This document shows, piece after piece, positions 8,416 to 13,691 of a DNA stretch of 13,691 nucleotides (its first letter is position 1; each line of letters opens with the position of its first letter). A model generated the notes under the pieces. The model had not been told where the DNA came from, ran no database searches, and worked only from the letters and a program-made list of their open reading frames with translations. A program made the position numbers and the translations under genes. The DNA comes from an uncultured Porphyromonadaceae bacterium (GTDB lineage: Bacteria; Bacteroidota; Bacteroidia; Bacteroidales; Muribaculaceae), in assembly GCA_947178245.1 (NCBI GenBank), contig CAMWXO010000028.1, forward strand, positions 1 through 13,691, read 5' to 3'.

Positions 8416-8709
8416 ATGAAATCAGTATTCATAGCCTTCGACCAGGCTCACTATGAAAAGATAATCGACATCCTGACCCGCTCTAACTGTCGCGGATTCA
8501 CTTCTTTCAGCGACGTTCAGGGACGTGGCAGCAAAAGCGGCGATCCTCACTACGGCTCACATGCGTGGCCCGGACTTGCCTCAGCCATCCTTACGGTTGT
8601 GGAAGACGGGCAGGTGGATTCCCTGCTTGAAAAATTGAGGCATCTCGATGAAGATCGTCCGATGCTCGGACTCAGGGCCTTTGTCTGGAATGTGGAGAAA
8701 TCCATCTGA
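8416..8709 (+). CDS. Small P-II-like protein associated with RND efflux (PG0541-like)
   Basis: This 97-residue soluble protein has no signal peptide. Its order of elements resembles nitrogen regulatory protein P-II: strand KSVFIAF (2-8), helix HYEKIIDILTRS (12-23), strand GFTSFSDVQGRG (27-38), an exposed loop SKSGDPHYGSHAWPG (39-53), strand ASAILTVVE (55-63), helix QVDSLLEKLRHLDED (66-80) and final strand GLRAFVWNVEK (85-95). I recall this family, from memory, as the PG0541 transporter-associated proteins found beside Bacteroidota RND pumps. The VQGRG site and the following loop fall where P-II has its T-loop. The Lys-rich nucleotide-binding B-loop of true GlnB is not evident, so ATP/ADP binding is uncertain. 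It lies 85 nt after the pump gene, before the operon terminator. A role in sensing or modulating the pump is inferred. Confidence 0.75.
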   Translation: MKSVFIAFDQAHYEKIIDILTRSNCRGFTSFSDVQGRGSKSGDPHYGSHAWPGLASAILTVVEDGQVDSLLEKLRHLDEDRPMLGLRAFVWNVEKSI

Positions 8710-8731
8710 CGCATATCCCCATCACTTGCAG

Positions 8732-8771
8732 GCGCTCCTCTTTTTAAAAGGCGGAGCGCTTTTATTTTCTT
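8732..8771 (+). terminator. Rho-independent terminator of the efflux operon
   Basis: GCGCTCC (8732-8738) pairs with GGAGCGC (8753-8759) and is followed directly by a T-rich tract (from 8760). It lies 22 nt after the stop of the P-II-like gene. Confidence 0.85.
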
Positions 8772-8774
8772 TTA

Positions 8775-8806
8775 TTTGTCCGATTCATCTTTTTTTTATA
8801 ATTTTA
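8775..8806 (+). promoter_or_regulatory. Predicted promoter of kbl
   Basis: TTTG at 8775-8778 is an exact Bacteroidota -33 element. After 20 nt, TAATTTTA at 8799-8806 matches TAnnTTTG in all but the last fixed base. It follows immediately after the efflux operon terminator and would leave a leader of about 50 nt before the ATG at 8864. Confidence 0.6.
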
Positions 8807-8863
8807 CATCCGATAGGCCGGACATTTTCCCTACGGTCTGCCAACTGATAACCGATAACTGAT

Positions 8864-10066
8864 ATGTATAAAAACTTCAAAGATCATCTCGCCAAGGAAC
8901 TCGACTCCATAAAGGAGGCCGGCCTTTACAAAAACGAACGCGTCATCGTCACTCCCCAGAGCGCCGACATAAAGGTGGAAGGGAATGATGGCGAGGTTCT
9001 CAACTTCTGCGCAAACAATTATCTCGGTCTCGCCGACAACTCGCGCCTTATCGAAGCCGCGCGCGAGGCTATGGAAAATCGTGGCTACGGCATGAGCTCA
9101 GTCCGCTTCATTTGCGGCACACAAGACCTTCACAAGCAGCTCGAGAAGGCTATCTCGGACTATTTCAAGACGGAAGACACAATTCTCTACGCTGCATGTT
9201 TCGACGCCAACGGAGGCCTTTTCGAGCCTCTTTTCTCTGAAGAGGACGCCATCATATCCGATTCGCTTAATCATGCCTCCATCATCGACGGAGTGCGCCT
9301 GTGCAAGGCTAAACGTTTCCGCTATGCCAACGCTGACATGGAAGATCTCGAACGCTGCCTCAAGGAAGCCGACAACCAGGGGTGCCGCTTCAAGATAATC
9401 GCTACTGACGGTGTCTTCTCGATGGATGGAAATGTGGCTCCGATGGACAAAATCTGCGCACTGGCAGAGAAATGCGGCGCTCTCGTGATGGTAGACGAGT
9501 CTCACTCAGCCGGAGTGGTGGGCCCCACAGGTCACGGTGTGGCCGAGCAGTTTGACTGCTACGGCAAGATCGACATCTTCACTGGCACCCTCGGCAAGGC
9601 TTTCGGCGGCGCCATGGGAGGATTCACCACGGGCCCGAAAGAAGTGATAGATATGCTGCGCCAGCGCAGCCGCCCTTATCTATTCTCAAACTCCGTAGCC
9701 CCCTCTATCGTGGGCGCGAGTCTCGAGATGTTCAAGATGCTCAAAGAGAGTAATGAACTCAATGCAAAACTTAAGGAGAACGTCAACTACTTCCGCGAGA
9801 AGATGCTTGCCGCCGGCTTCGACATAAAGCCAACTCAGTCGGCTATATGCGCCGTGATGCTCTATGATGCCAAACTTTCGCAGGAATTCGCTGCGGAGAT
9901 GCAGAAGGAAGGCATTTTCGTCACCGGCTTCTATTATCCCGTAGTGCCGAAAGGGCAGGCGCGCATACGCGTGCAGCTTTCCGCAGCGCATGAGCGCGAG
10001 CACCTTGACCGTGCTGTGGATGCATTTATAAAGGTAGGCAGAAAACTCGGTGTGCTCAACAAATAA
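8864..10066 (+). CDS. kbl: 2-amino-3-ketobutyrate CoA ligase (glycine C-acetyltransferase)
   Basis: This 400-residue PLP-dependent alpha-oxoamine synthase cleaves 2-amino-3-ketobutyrate with CoA to glycine and acetyl-CoA, the second step of threonine breakdown. Length matches E. coli Kbl (398). Family features are FCANNYLGLADN (48-59), RFICGTQDLHKQLE (81-94), SLNHASIIDGVRL (134-146), TDGVFSMDGNVAPM (181-194), the cofactor site DESHSAG (211-217) and the Schiff-base Lys245 in TGTLGKAFGGAMGG (240-253). These favour Kbl over BioF or HemA. The first enzyme of the pathway is encoded at 1636-2598 in the same orientation. The gene has its own promoter and may be co-transcribed with the two downstream genes, since only 59 nt separate it from the next and no terminator is seen. 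Confidence 0.95.
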   Translation: MYKNFKDHLAKELDSIKEAGLYKNERVIVTPQSADIKVEGNDGEVLNFCANNYLGLADNSRLIEAAREAMENRGYGMSSVRFICGTQDLHKQLEKAISDYFKTEDTILYAACFDANGGLFEPLFSEEDAIISDSLNHASIIDGVRLCKAKRFRYANADMEDLERCLKEADNQGCRFKIIATDGVFSMDGNVAPMDKICALAEKCGALVMVDESHSAGVVGPTGHGVAEQFDCYGKIDIFTGTLGKAFGGAMGGFTTGPKEVIDMLRQRSRPYLFSNSVAPSIVGASLEMFKMLKESNELNAKLKENVNYFREKMLAAGFDIKPTQSAICAVMLYDAKLSQEFAAEMQKEGIFVTGFYYPVVPKGQARIRVQLSAAHEREHLDRAVDAFIKVGRKLGVLNK

Positions 10067-10075
10067 GTCGTCTGC

Positions 10076-10098
10076 TTGTTTTAGTTATGATAAAACAA
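10076..10098. repeat. Short perfect inverted repeat after kbl
   Basis: TTGTTTTA (10076-10083) and TAAAACAA (10091-10098) form an 8-bp dyad with a 7-nt spacer between kbl and the lipoprotein gene. It is AT-only apart from one G-C pair and has no T tract. It may be a weak hairpin or operator, or chance. Confidence 0.3.
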
Positions 10099-10125
10099 TG
10101 TCTAACAAGTAAACAGCACATATTC

Positions 10126-10647
10126 ATGAAAAAAATCGTATTTCCTCTGCTGGTGCTCCAGCTCTCGGCGTGCGGGGCTAAGGCCGGCAATCAGACATCG
10201 GCTTCCGGACGTCAGGCCGAATCTGCGGTTACTGAAGTCAGGAAAGTGGCTGCGCCGGAGTTTAAGCTTGAAGATATCAACGGCAATATGCTCTCGCTTT
10301 CCGATCTGAGGGGCAAATGGGTGATTCTTGATTTCTGGGGCTCCTGGTGTCCCTGGTGCATCAAGGGTTTTCCTGCGCTGAAGGATGCATATAAGGAATA
10401 TGAAGGCAAGGTGGAGATCGTAGGTATTGACTGCGGCGACACTAAAGACGTGTGGAAGGCAACGGTGGAGCGATACGAGCTTCTGTGGCTTCAGGTCTAT
10501 AACCCCCGTAATTCAGACCTTACCGAGCAGTATGGCATCCAGGGATTCCCGACGAAGTTCATTATCGATCCCGAAGGCAATGTGGCCCACGTGACAGTGG
10601 GGGAGAATCCTGAATTCTTCAGTATGCTGAAGCATCTCGTAAAGTAA
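10126..10647 (+). CDS. TlpA/thioredoxin-fold lipoprotein
   Basis: This 173-residue envelope protein has a thioredoxin fold of the TlpA/ResA type. The ATG at 10126 is chosen because it starts a proper lipoprotein signal (MKKIVFPLLVLQLSAC, lipidated Cys16). An upstream in-frame ATG at 10087 would put 13 polar residues before it. After a linker to about residue 43, the AhpC/Redoxin-like domain runs APEFKLEDINGNMLSLSDLRGKW. The active site is WCPWC with Cys75 and Cys78, and the cis-proline loop is GFPTKF with Pro142. Such proteins reduce disulfides in the periplasm; WCPWC is a less common dipeptide than the CPPC or CPAC of many TlpA proteins. The acceptor is unknown. It lies between kbl and a thioesterase gene, with no clear functional tie to threonine breakdown. 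Confidence 0.85.
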   Translation: MKKIVFPLLVLQLSACGAKAGNQTSASGRQAESAVTEVRKVAAPEFKLEDINGNMLSLSDLRGKWVILDFWGSWCPWCIKGFPALKDAYKEYEGKVEIVGIDCGDTKDVWKATVERYELLWLQVYNPRNSDLTEQYGIQGFPTKFIIDPEGNVAHVTVGENPEFFSMLKHLVK

Positions 10648-10665
10648 TGATCTGAGAACTAAATG

Positions 10666-10708
10666 GACGCGGTGACGGTTGCTTGAATATTGCATTCGTC
10701 TCCGCGTC
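10666..10708. repeat. GC-rich imperfect inverted repeat before the FlK-like gene
   Basis: GACGCGG-T-GACG (10666-10677) pairs with CGTC-T-CCGCGTC (10697-10708): 11 base pairs around one T-T mismatch, with a 19-nt loop. No T tract follows. It lies 18 nt before the ATG at 10727, so it could be a leader hairpin affecting translation, or a weak terminator between the two genes. Confidence 0.6.
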
Positions 10709-10726
10709 GATGTTATTGACCTGCTT

Positions 10727-11107
10727 ATGGAAAAAGAATTGAAAGAAGGACTCACGCATAGCAGCAAGGCGATCGTGGTGCAGCATCTCACGGCTAAAGC
10801 CATTGGCAGTGGTGACCTTCCGGTGCTCGCTACTCCGGCCATGATAGCGTTGATGGAGAATGCCTCTATGCTTGCAGTGGCGCCTTATCTGAAGGAGAAT
10901 GAGACTACAGTGGGCGGATTCATGGAGTGTTCGCATCTTAAGCCGACTGCCATGGGCGACGAAGTGGAGGCAGAGGCCATACTTAAGAAAATAGAAGGAA
11001 AAGCACTGCATTTCGACATCGCGGCCTATTGCGCAGGGACTAAACTTGGCGAGGGGCACCATATCCGCTACATAGTGGATCGGGAACGATTCCTCTCTAA
11101 ACTCTAA
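10727..11107 (+). CDS. FlK-like hotdog thioesterase
   Basis: This 126-residue single-hotdog protein resembles fluoroacetyl-CoA thioesterase FlK. The ATG at 10727 begins MEKELKEGLTHSSKAIV, the usual N terminus of the family; a TTG start 48 nt upstream would add residues unlike it. LATPAMIALMENAS (34-47) supplies Thr36 and Glu44, and VGGFMECSHLKPTAMGD (62-78) supplies His70. These match the FlK catalytic set Thr42, Glu50 and His76 with one constant offset of six, as does Gly63 for FlK Gly69. The enzyme is cytoplasmic and should hydrolyse a short acyl-CoA. Most family members are not fluoroacetate enzymes, so the substrate is unknown. It ends the gene group starting at kbl and is followed by a long hairpin. 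Confidence 0.85.
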   Translation: MEKELKEGLTHSSKAIVVQHLTAKAIGSGDLPVLATPAMIALMENASMLAVAPYLKENETTVGGFMECSHLKPTAMGDEVEAEAILKKIEGKALHFDIAAYCAGTKLGEGHHIRYIVDRERFLSKL

Positions 11108-11121
11108 TAGCTTCCACGATC

Positions 11122-11172
11122 AGACATAAACACAGAAGTCATATTCATTTTATGACTTCTGTGCTTATGTCT
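11122..11172. terminator. Long hairpin between convergent genes, probable shared terminator
   Basis: Positions 11122-11143 pair with 11151-11172: 21 base pairs with one A-C mismatch (11130/11164) and a 7-nt loop. It lies between convergent stop codons at 11107 and 11178. On the plus strand a T run follows at 11181-11187, a few bases after the stem and inside the last Lys-Lys codons of the opposite gene. No U tract follows on the minus strand, so its effect in that direction is less certain. Confidence 0.75.
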
Positions 11173-11177
11173 TAAAA

Positions 11178-12737
11178 TCATTTTTTTGGAATAATCTGCC
11201 AGAAACCGGTCTTTCGGGAACCGATACGCCTCAATTCAACAAATTTCTCCATCGAACGCCTTTGGGAACGCACAAATCCTTCCTTCACACCTATCTTATC
11301 TGCAATTTCAGGAATTGAGATATATGGATCCGCCTTTATCTCATCGAGGATCCTTTCCTGAATTGGAGTAAGGTGAAATGCGGAGTCGTTCTTTCGCCTT
11401 GCATAGAGACCTTCCGGCTCTTTTACCATAGTGATTTCTTCATTTACTTCAGGATATCTTATTGTTTTTTTAGGTTTTACGATATTCTTATATAAAGGAA
11501 GGGTAAGCCATACTTCCGTGACTTCCGGCTCTTCATGAATATCGGGCGTAACATATCTCAGGCTTTCCCAGGCCTTCATGATTTTCTGGAATCCGGAGCC
11601 GATGTTGTCGCCGAACCCGACCATCCGCAGCATTTTCTGTATAGTGGCGTTGCGTGCCCGGGTATAGTCTCCTTCATAGATTCGTTCGGGTGCAATCCTT
11701 AATGTTCCGGGGTTGCGCATTACGATCTTGTCGGTCATCCTGTCGATGCGGAGCACTCCTCCGAGTTTGTAGTCGCAGTAGGTGAGGCTGTTGACCATAG
11801 CCTCCCTGATGGCGTCGTAAAGAACTCCTCCATCCTTTCGGCTGCCATCTACGATTCGTCCTTCTGAGGGAAGGGTAAAGAGTAGTTTGCGAAGGGTCAG
11901 GATCAGAAAGTTGTAGAGGTTGTCTTCCCAACGTCCGTCATCGGTCAGCCGGTCGTTCCATTTCAGGTCATCGCCGGGCTGAATGTCGATCCTGTCAAGA
12001 TAGTCTACCCTGAACGAAGGAAATACTTCGTGGATGGACTGTCCTTTCCCAAACATCAGCAGTCCGGCCATCGTCAGTCCTTCCAATGATTTTTTTCTGT
12101 CTTCTGCATAGCCTCCCATTTTCATGAGAAATTCTTTGTCATCAAGTGCTTCGTACGCGTGATGTGGGTTTTTGTGCTGGAATGACAGCCGGTATGTCTT
12201 TAATGTTTCTTGGTCGATGTCTTGCATTCCGTAGCATTCGATGATCTGTGAGTCTATATCGTCTGAGCTGTCGCGGATTAGAATTGTAAGTTCCTGCTTG
12301 TTCAGATGACAGTCTCCTTCGAATAGCCGTTTGTAAGATCCGGATTGCAGGTTGTTGTTGATATATATTGGTTTGTTGCGGTAATTTGCTTCCGGTACGT
12401 TGATGTAGACTACATCTTTTCCGTCTACTTCTACAATTCTCACGTCGCTGTCGACCAGTACGTTGCAACTTACTTTCTGGGGATTGTTGAGCAAGTTGAA
12501 GAAGTCTGTGACTATTTTGTTTGCATCGCTAACGCCGGTGACTTCAAAACGTTCTGATGCGGAGCGTGTTTTGTGTTCTGTGACTCCGAGCAGTATGATT
12601 CCTCCGCGTGAGTTTGCGAAGGCGGAGTAAGTTTCCCATACTGATGAAGGCAGCGCAGTCCCGCATGCTTTCATTTCCAGTTGAAATCCTTCGCCTTCTT
12701 TCATAAGCCTTTTAATATCGTCTGCCTGAATCATCAT
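11178..12737 (-). CDS. AlbA_2 / GHKL-ATPase / HTH protein (COG2865-type putative regulator)
   Basis: This 519-residue cytoplasmic protein has three recognisable parts. Residues about 13-140 are an AlbA_2 (Schlafen AlbA-like) nucleic-acid-binding domain: GFQLEMKACGTALPSSVWETYSAFANSRGGIILLGV in pieces, then INVPEANYRNKPIYI and GSYKRL. Residues about 300-415 are a GHKL-type ATPase half: N-box REAMVNSLTYCDY (311-323), RNPGTL (341-346) and the glycine loop GDNIGSGF (376-383). Residues 455-519 hold a winged-helix segment, LTPIQERILDEI...ISIPEIADKIGVKEGFVRSQRR. The family is annotated as a putative transcriptional regulator or ATP-binding protein of unsettled function, often in variable or defence-rich DNA. 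The start is ATG 12737, with a second ATG directly after. Base composition appears more AT-rich than the genes to its left, suggesting acquisition. It is preceded by a consensus promoter and a 12-nt repeat array within its predicted leader. Confidence 0.85.
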   Translation of the reverse strand: MMIQADDIKRLMKEGEGFQLEMKACGTALPSSVWETYSAFANSRGGIILLGVTEHKTRSASERFEVTGVSDANKIVTDFFNLLNNPQKVSCNVLVDSDVRIVEVDGKDVVYINVPEANYRNKPIYINNNLQSGSYKRLFEGDCHLNKQELTILIRDSSDDIDSQIIECYGMQDIDQETLKTYRLSFQHKNPHHAYEALDDKEFLMKMGGYAEDRKKSLEGLTMAGLLMFGKGQSIHEVFPSFRVDYLDRIDIQPGDDLKWNDRLTDDGRWEDNLYNFLILTLRKLLFTLPSEGRIVDGSRKDGGVLYDAIREAMVNSLTYCDYKLGGVLRIDRMTDKIVMRNPGTLRIAPERIYEGDYTRARNATIQKMLRMVGFGDNIGSGFQKIMKAWESLRYVTPDIHEEPEVTEVWLTLPLYKNIVKPKKTIRYPEVNEEITMVKEPEGLYARRKNDSAFHLTPIQERILDEIKADPYISIPEIADKIGVKEGFVRSQRRSMEKFVELRRIGSRKTGFWQIIPKK

Positions 12738-12764
12738 GTCGAAAATTTATGTGTGGTTATTTTG

Positions 12765-12893
12765 TGAGTAGATATCTGTGCAGATAAATGCGCAGATATC
12801 TATGCAGATAAGCGTGTAGATATATATGCAGATATATATGCAGATAAGTGTGCATATATTTATGCGGATATATTATTGCATTGTGTAGATATC
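12765..12893. repeat. Array of 12-nt degenerate tandem repeats in the predicted leader of the AlbA_2/ATPase gene
   Basis: Nine contiguous 12-nt units begin at 12765, 12777, 12789, 12801, 12813, 12825, 12837, 12849 and 12861. A tenth follows at 12882 after a 9-nt break. The plus-strand consensus is T(A/G)TG(C/T)AGATA(A/T)(A/G/C); examples are TGTGCAGATAAA at 12777 and TATGCAGATAAG at 12801 and 12837. The GATA core is kept in nine of ten units, and positions 1-2 and 11-12 vary most. The array starts 28 nt upstream of the gene's ATG. There are no unique spacers, so it is not CRISPR. The period is 12 rather than about 10.5, so successive sites would rotate around the helix. Confidence 0.9.
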
Positions 12894-12898
12894 CGATG

Positions 12899-12929
12899 CA
12901 AAGTTATATAAAATAATTGAATCTGCAAA
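12899..12929 (-). promoter_or_regulatory. Consensus Bacteroidota promoter for the AlbA_2/ATPase gene
   Basis: On the minus strand, TTTG (12929-12926), a 19-nt spacer and TAACTTTG (12906-12899) match the -33/-7 consensus TTTG-N19-TAnnTTTG at every fixed base. Transcription would start near 12892, giving a leader of about 155 nt that contains the whole 12-nt repeat array. Confidence 0.65.
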
Positions 12930-12946
12930 ATAAAAACGCATAATTA

Positions 12947-12994
12947 TGTGCAGATAAAACGATATTTGTGCAGAATAATTTTTATGTAGATAAA
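12947..12994. repeat. Three scattered copies of the same 12-nt repeat upstream of the promoter
   Basis: TGTGCAGATAAA at 12947-12958 is identical to the array unit at 12777. A copy with one inserted base starts at 12967 (TGTGCAGAATAA), and TATGTAGATAAA lies at 12983-12994. They are not in phase with the main array. They place matching sites on the other side of the predicted promoter, as expected for operator-like sites. Confidence 0.7.
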
Positions 12995-13026
12995 AATTGG
13001 TTGGATATATGTCCGTATGGGCTTAT

Positions 13027-13070
13027 TAAAAAACATAAGCCCAAAGGATATGTTCCTTATGTGCTTATGT
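13027..13070 (-). terminator. Terminator of the GYF_2-TM2 gene
   Basis: Read on the minus strand, ACATAAGC (13070-13063) pairs with GCTTATGT (13040-13033), and inside it AAGGA (13058-13054) pairs with TCCTT (13048-13044). A run of T follows (13033-13028), 29 nt after the stop codon of the minus-strand gene. A competing 8-bp hairpin, GGGCTTAT 13019-13026 with ATAAGCCC 13035-13042, overlaps the terminator's 3' arm. Confidence 0.7.
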
Positions 13071-13098
13071 CTAAAAATGTTGCTTTTGTCTATGATGG

Positions 13099-13521
13099 TC
13101 AGAATAGGGGCATAGTAGCGGGGTTGTCGATGTATTTCATCTTGAATTCCTGATTGCTCATGCATAGCATGAGGATTCCCTGAATTAGCATGACGGTGCC
13201 CCAGAGTCCGCATGTGATGCAGGAAAGGAGTATGGTGTAGATTCCGCCGGCTGTCTTCCCAAGCACGAAATACTGCACTCCGAGCGTACCCAGGAAGATG
13301 GCGAGCAGTCCGCATATCAGTTTCTTGTTGGCCAGTTCATTGTCGGCGTAGCTGCCGCCATGCTGGCGTAAGGCCATCATGAGTTCGGGGTATGTGTAGA
13401 GTGGTCGCCAATTGATGCCATCGGTGCTTACGCTTGTGTTCTGATCGATGTTGTATGCGAAGAGCTGGTGCTCGTTCATCGGGCCCACGGATGTTCCATT
13501 GATATAGATGTAGTAGTTCAT
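13099..13521 (-). CDS. GYF_2 domain plus TM2 domain membrane protein
   Basis: This 140-residue protein has two known small domains. Residues 3-45 are a GYF_2 (DUF4339) domain: YYIYINGTSVGPMNEHQL and the TDGINWRPL ending typical of the fold, presumed to bind peptides. Residues about 65-130 are a TM2 domain: Lys-Lys, a first membrane helix LICGLLAIFLGTLGVQYF (68-85), the short turn LGKTAGG and a second helix about 94-120 with TCGLWGTVMLIQGILML. The short C-terminal tail is polar. Bacterial GYF_2-TM2 fusions have no settled function. The gene is monocistronic by appearance, with a minus-strand terminator after it and an AT-rich spacer before the next gene. Confidence 0.85.
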   Translation of the reverse strand: MNYYIYINGTSVGPMNEHQLFAYNIDQNTSVSTDGINWRPLYTYPELMMALRQHGGSYADNELANKKLICGLLAIFLGTLGVQYFVLGKTAGGIYTILLSCITCGLWGTVMLIQGILMLCMSNQEFKMKYIDNPATMPLF

Positions 13522-13628
13522 ATTGTATAAGAGTATAAGAGGTTTATATCATTAAGGAAAGGTATATGTAGTTAAATAACCTGACTATCATAACAGTCTG
13601 AACCATTTAACCAACAAAAAACATATCT

Positions 13629-13671
13629 ATAAAAAATGAGACCCAAAAGTGTGGAGCCACTTCTGAGTCTC
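13629..13671 (-). terminator. Minus-strand terminator-like hairpin at the right edge
   Basis: Read on the minus strand, GAGACTC (13671-13665) pairs with GGGTCTC (13644-13638, one G-T), and AGAAGTG (13664-13658) pairs with CACTTTT (13651-13645, one G-T). Six T follow (13636-13631). This suggests a minus-strand transcription unit ending just beyond or at the right edge. No identifiable coding sequence is visible in the last 60 nt, although one minus frame is open until a stop at 13629-13627. Confidence 0.6.
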
Positions 13672-13691
13672 TGAAGGCGGGTGGAAGATGG

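Noticed and set aside
10087..10125. Earlier ATG for the TlpA-like lipoprotein
   Set aside because: It adds 13 polar residues before an otherwise normal lipoprotein signal peptide at 10126.
10679..10726. TTG start for the FlK-like thioesterase
   Set aside because: The added 16 residues overlap the GC-rich inverted repeat and do not resemble the family N terminus, while ATG 10727 gives it directly.
12765..12893. CRISPR array
   Set aside because: Units are 12 nt, degenerate and contiguous, with no unique spacers and no cas genes nearby.
12968..13153. Plus-strand 61-codon open frame
   Set aside because: It starts inside the degenerate repeat region, runs over the minus-strand terminator and into the GYF_2-TM2 gene, and has no recognisable domain.
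13627..13691. Possible C-terminal end of a minus-strand gene entering from the right
   Set aside because: One frame is open to the edge, but 20 or so codons over a terminator-like hairpin cannot support a coding call.

Overview
The window looks like chromosomal DNA of a Bacteroidales bacterium, possibly Muribaculaceae or a relative. This is judged from the protein sequences and from several promoters of the Bacteroidota type (TTTG, 19-20 nt, TAnnTTTG) lying at sensible distances before genes. The left 11 kb is ordinary core genome of moderate GC. The right 2.5 kb is visibly more AT-rich and looks accessory.

Left to right: (1) on the minus strand, the 5' part of pheS and, upstream of it, an acyl-ACP thioesterase whose catalytic Asn position is a Tyr; (2) on the plus strand, an SDR-type L-threonine 3-dehydrogenase with its own terminator; (3) a plus-strand tripartite efflux operon of TolC-like outer membrane factor, lipoprotein adaptor and 1043-residue RND pump, followed by a small P-II-like protein after a perfect 15-bp inverted repeat, and then a terminator; (4) kbl (2-amino-3-ketobutyrate CoA ligase) with a good promoter, followed by a TlpA/thioredoxin-fold lipoprotein and a FlK-like hotdog thioesterase, ending in a long hairpin; (5) on the minus strand, an AlbA_2/GHKL-ATPase/HTH protein (COG2865 type), an unusual array of 12-nt repeats before it, and a GYF_2-TM2 membrane protein with its own terminator. 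A minus-oriented terminator-like hairpin at the right edge suggests another minus-strand unit beyond the window.

Functionally, the threonine dehydrogenase makes 2-amino-3-ketobutyrate and Kbl cleaves it to glycine and acetyl-CoA. The two genes of this pathway are about 6.3 kb apart, with the efflux operon between them. The small P-II-like protein is probably tied to the pump.

The least ordinary structure is the 12-nt repeat array at 12765-12893. A full-consensus minus-strand promoter (12899-12929) sits just upstream, so the array would lie entirely inside the transcribed leader of the AlbA_2/ATPase gene. It is a candidate autoregulatory operator or RNA-binding leader.
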